Assembly: GCA_029570245.1 (NCBI GenBank)
Contig: JAKQSH010000224.1
Location: 1-14,279, forward strand
Direction: 5' to 3'
Length of the DNA stretch: 14,279 nucleotides
From: Deltaproteobacteria bacterium
Lineage (GTDB): Bacteria > Myxococcota_A > SURF-8
Shown here one piece after another: positions 12,988-14,279 of this stretch (position 1 is its first letter; each line of letters begins with the position of its first letter). Position numbers and translations under genes: made by a program. The notes below the pieces were generated by a model. It was not told the origin of the DNA and did no database searches. It saw nothing but the letters and a program-made list of their open reading frames with translations.

Positions 12988-14279
12988 TTATTTCGAGGAC
13001 TTCTCCTTTTCCATAAAACCGGACAGCAGGTCGGCCAGGCGGCCCTTGCCGATGCTGGCGCCGCTGTCTTTGTACTCGACAGGTTTCTGATTGCGTTCGC
13101 CGCGTCCGCGTCCGCCGAATTCACGCGGCGGCTGCGAGTCGCGCTCACGGCGTTCACGCTCGCGCGGCGGCTGCTCGCGTTCGCGCTCCTGTTCGCGCGG
13201 CGCTCTTTCGGGCTGCGGCGGAGCTTCCAGCAGCGCCTTGCGCGAGAGCTTGATGCGCTTTTTGTCGTCTATTTCGATGACTTTCACGCGCACCTTGTCG
13301 CCGGTTTTTACGATTTCGCCGGGGTCTTTTATGAAACGGTGATCCAGTTCGCTGACGTGAATCATGCCTTCGCGCCGTCCGCCGATATCGACGAAAACGC
13401 CGAACTCGGCCACATTGCGCACCGTGCCTTCAATTTCCATGCCCACTTCGATTTCGACCGGCTTCGGGCGGTTCGGCTCGCGTTCTTTTCTGTGTTCCTG
13501 GGATTTTTCGCGCTCGCGTCCGACTTTTGCGCGGGCCACGTCGAAACGCGGATCGTGTCCGGCTTTGGACAGCGCGCGCAGAACGCATTTAACGTCGTGC
13601 TCTCCGATTTCGCCGCCGATGTAGCGCGCGATTTCTTCGGGGTTGAGGATGTTGTTCTTTCCGAAGAGTTCCGTCAGCGTCTTTTTGAGATCGGCGGCGA
13701 TGCGGCGCGCCAGTTCGTAATGCCTGGGATGAACCGGGGTGGCGTCCAGCGCTTCGTCGCCCGCTACGCGGATAAAGGGCGCGGCCTGTTCGAAGGCTTT
13801 TGCGTCAATGCCGGGAATCTGAGCCAGCTGCGCGCGCGAGGTGATGGGGCCTTCATTGCGACGGTAATCCACTATGGCGCGGGCGGCGGCGGCATCAAGT
13901 CCGCAGATGCAGGCCAGATAAGGCCACGAAGCCGCATTGGCGTCGGCCCCCACGCGGTTGACGCTGAAATATACGGCCTCTCTGAGTTTGCCGTTCAGCA
14001 GGTTCTGATCGACTTCTTTCTGATACTGGCCCAGCTCAAGCTTTTCGACATCGACTTTGACGATTTCGGCCAGCGGGTCCTGCAGGCGGCGGGCCAGAGA
14101 TATTGCGCGCCGCGCCTGCGGGTAGAGTTTGGGATATTCTTCACGGGCCAGTTCCGAATCCGCCAGTATGGCGGCCACGTCGCTTTTTACGCATTCAACC
14201 GTGATACGCCCCAGTCCGCGATTTTCGAGGTTGATTTTAAGCAGTTTTTCGATTTCGAATCCGGCCTCCGAATCGTCGA
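12988..14279 (-). CDS. tex: Tex-family transcription accessory / S1 RNA-binding protein, C-terminal part
   Basis: The reading frame is open to the window edge, so the N-terminal half (Tex is usually 700-800 residues) lies outside; 429 residues are visible. Order: the end of the YqgF-like core with RGAISLARRLQDP-type sequence (here ARRAISLARRLQDPLAEIVK), GQYQKEVDQ, the helix-hairpin-helix pair (CGLDAAAARAIVDYRR and IPGIDAKAFEQAAPFIRV), ATPVHP, and one S1 domain at about 13237-13446 (GMEIEGTVRNVAEFGVFVDI, then MIHVSELDHRFIKDP). After it comes an Arg/Glu/Pro-rich disordered tail of ~80 residues ending in a conserved-looking SIGKGRLADLLSGFMEKE. Tex binds nucleic acids and affects transcription and RNA quality. 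It heads the six-gene unit, 16 bp before the dehydrogenase. Confidence 0.95.
   Translation of the reverse strand, partial: DDSEAGFEIEKLLKINLENRGLGRITVECVKSDVAAILADSELAREEYPKLYPQARRAISLARRLQDPLAEIVKVDVEKLELGQYQKEVDQNLLNGKLREAVYFSVNRVGADANAASWPYLACICGLDAAAARAIVDYRRNEGPITSRAQLAQIPGIDAKAFEQAAPFIRVAGDEALDATPVHPRHYELARRIAADLKKTLTELFGKNNILNPEEIARYIGGEIGEHDVKCVLRALSKAGHDPRFDVARAKVGREREKSQEHRKEREPNRPKPVEIEVGMEIEGTVRNVAEFGVFVDIGGRREGMIHVSELDHRFIKDPGEIVKTGDKVRVKVIEIDDKKRIKLSRKALLEAPPQPERAPREQEREREQPPRERERRERDSQPPREFGGRGRGERNQKPVEYKDSGASIGKGRLADLLSGFMEKEKSSK

Noticed and set aside
12060..13016. 318-codon open frame on the plus strand
   Set aside because: It is antisense to the saccharopine-dehydrogenase-like gene; its composition and lack of motifs mark it as a G/C-driven shadow.
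12972..13157. N-terminal extension of the saccharopine-dehydrogenase-like gene
   Set aside because: The extra 62 codons overlap tex, have no conserved sequence, and the Rossmann strand begins exactly at the ATG at 12971 behind AAGGA.
13090..13230. Short direct repeats as a possible CRISPR or tandem-repeat locus
   Set aside because: The repetition comes from Arg/Glu/Pro codons of the Tex tail and has no regular unit or spacer structure.

Overview
The window is a dense bacterial chromosomal segment with 11 protein genes, two of them cut by the window ends, and one tRNA gene. There are no rRNA genes, insertion sequences, phage genes or CRISPR arrays. The housekeeping genes (ispE, spoVG, rplY/ctc, pth, tex) make it ordinary chromosome, not a mobile island. 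A signal-peptide protein with an exported transglutaminase-type domain, a lipid-type (SCP2) protein and a GT4 glycosyltransferase fit a bacterium with a complex, probably diderm, envelope. SpoVG together with a MopE-like metal-binding tail on a sulfatase-type enzyme points towards Deltaproteobacteria/Myxococcota-like or candidate-phylum lineages (for example Riflebacteria), not Enterobacteria. That placement is inference.

Left part, plus strand (1-4131): the C-terminal portion of a sulfatase/alkaline-phosphatase-fold enzyme; a 257-bp non-coding gap; then a compact plus-strand cluster ispE - spoVG - tRNA-Gln(UUG) - rplY/ctc - pth. This is a shortened version of the Bacillus order ispE-purR-yabJ-spoVG-glmU-prs-ctc-pth and of the proteobacterial ispE-tRNA-prs-rplY-pth order. 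It supplies isoprenoid precursors, an RNA/DNA-binding regulator, a glutamine tRNA, a 5S-rRNA-binding ribosomal protein and the peptidyl-tRNA recycling enzyme. A very strong 14-bp inverted repeat lies inside pth.

Middle, minus strand (4130-7742): two separately terminated genes, an exported transglutaminase-like protein and a 12-TM MFS transporter with an unusual ~150-residue periplasmic insertion. Each is followed on the minus strand by a clear hairpin-plus-U-tract terminator.

Right part, minus strand (7806-14279): a tightly packed six-gene unit read tex -> saccharopine-dehydrogenase-like oxidoreductase -> SCP2-like protein -> class-III (GSA-type) aminotransferase -> HAD phosphatase -> glycosyltransferase. 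Spacings are 16, 3, 27 and 2 bp and then a 4-bp overlap, so one transcript is likely. The dehydrogenase / SCP2 / aminotransferase trio followed by a phosphatase and a glycosyltransferase looks like a small metabolic pathway, possibly for an amino-containing lipid or glycan, riding behind the housekeeping gene tex. This is the best candidate here for an uncharacterised system, but its substrate cannot be read from the sequence.
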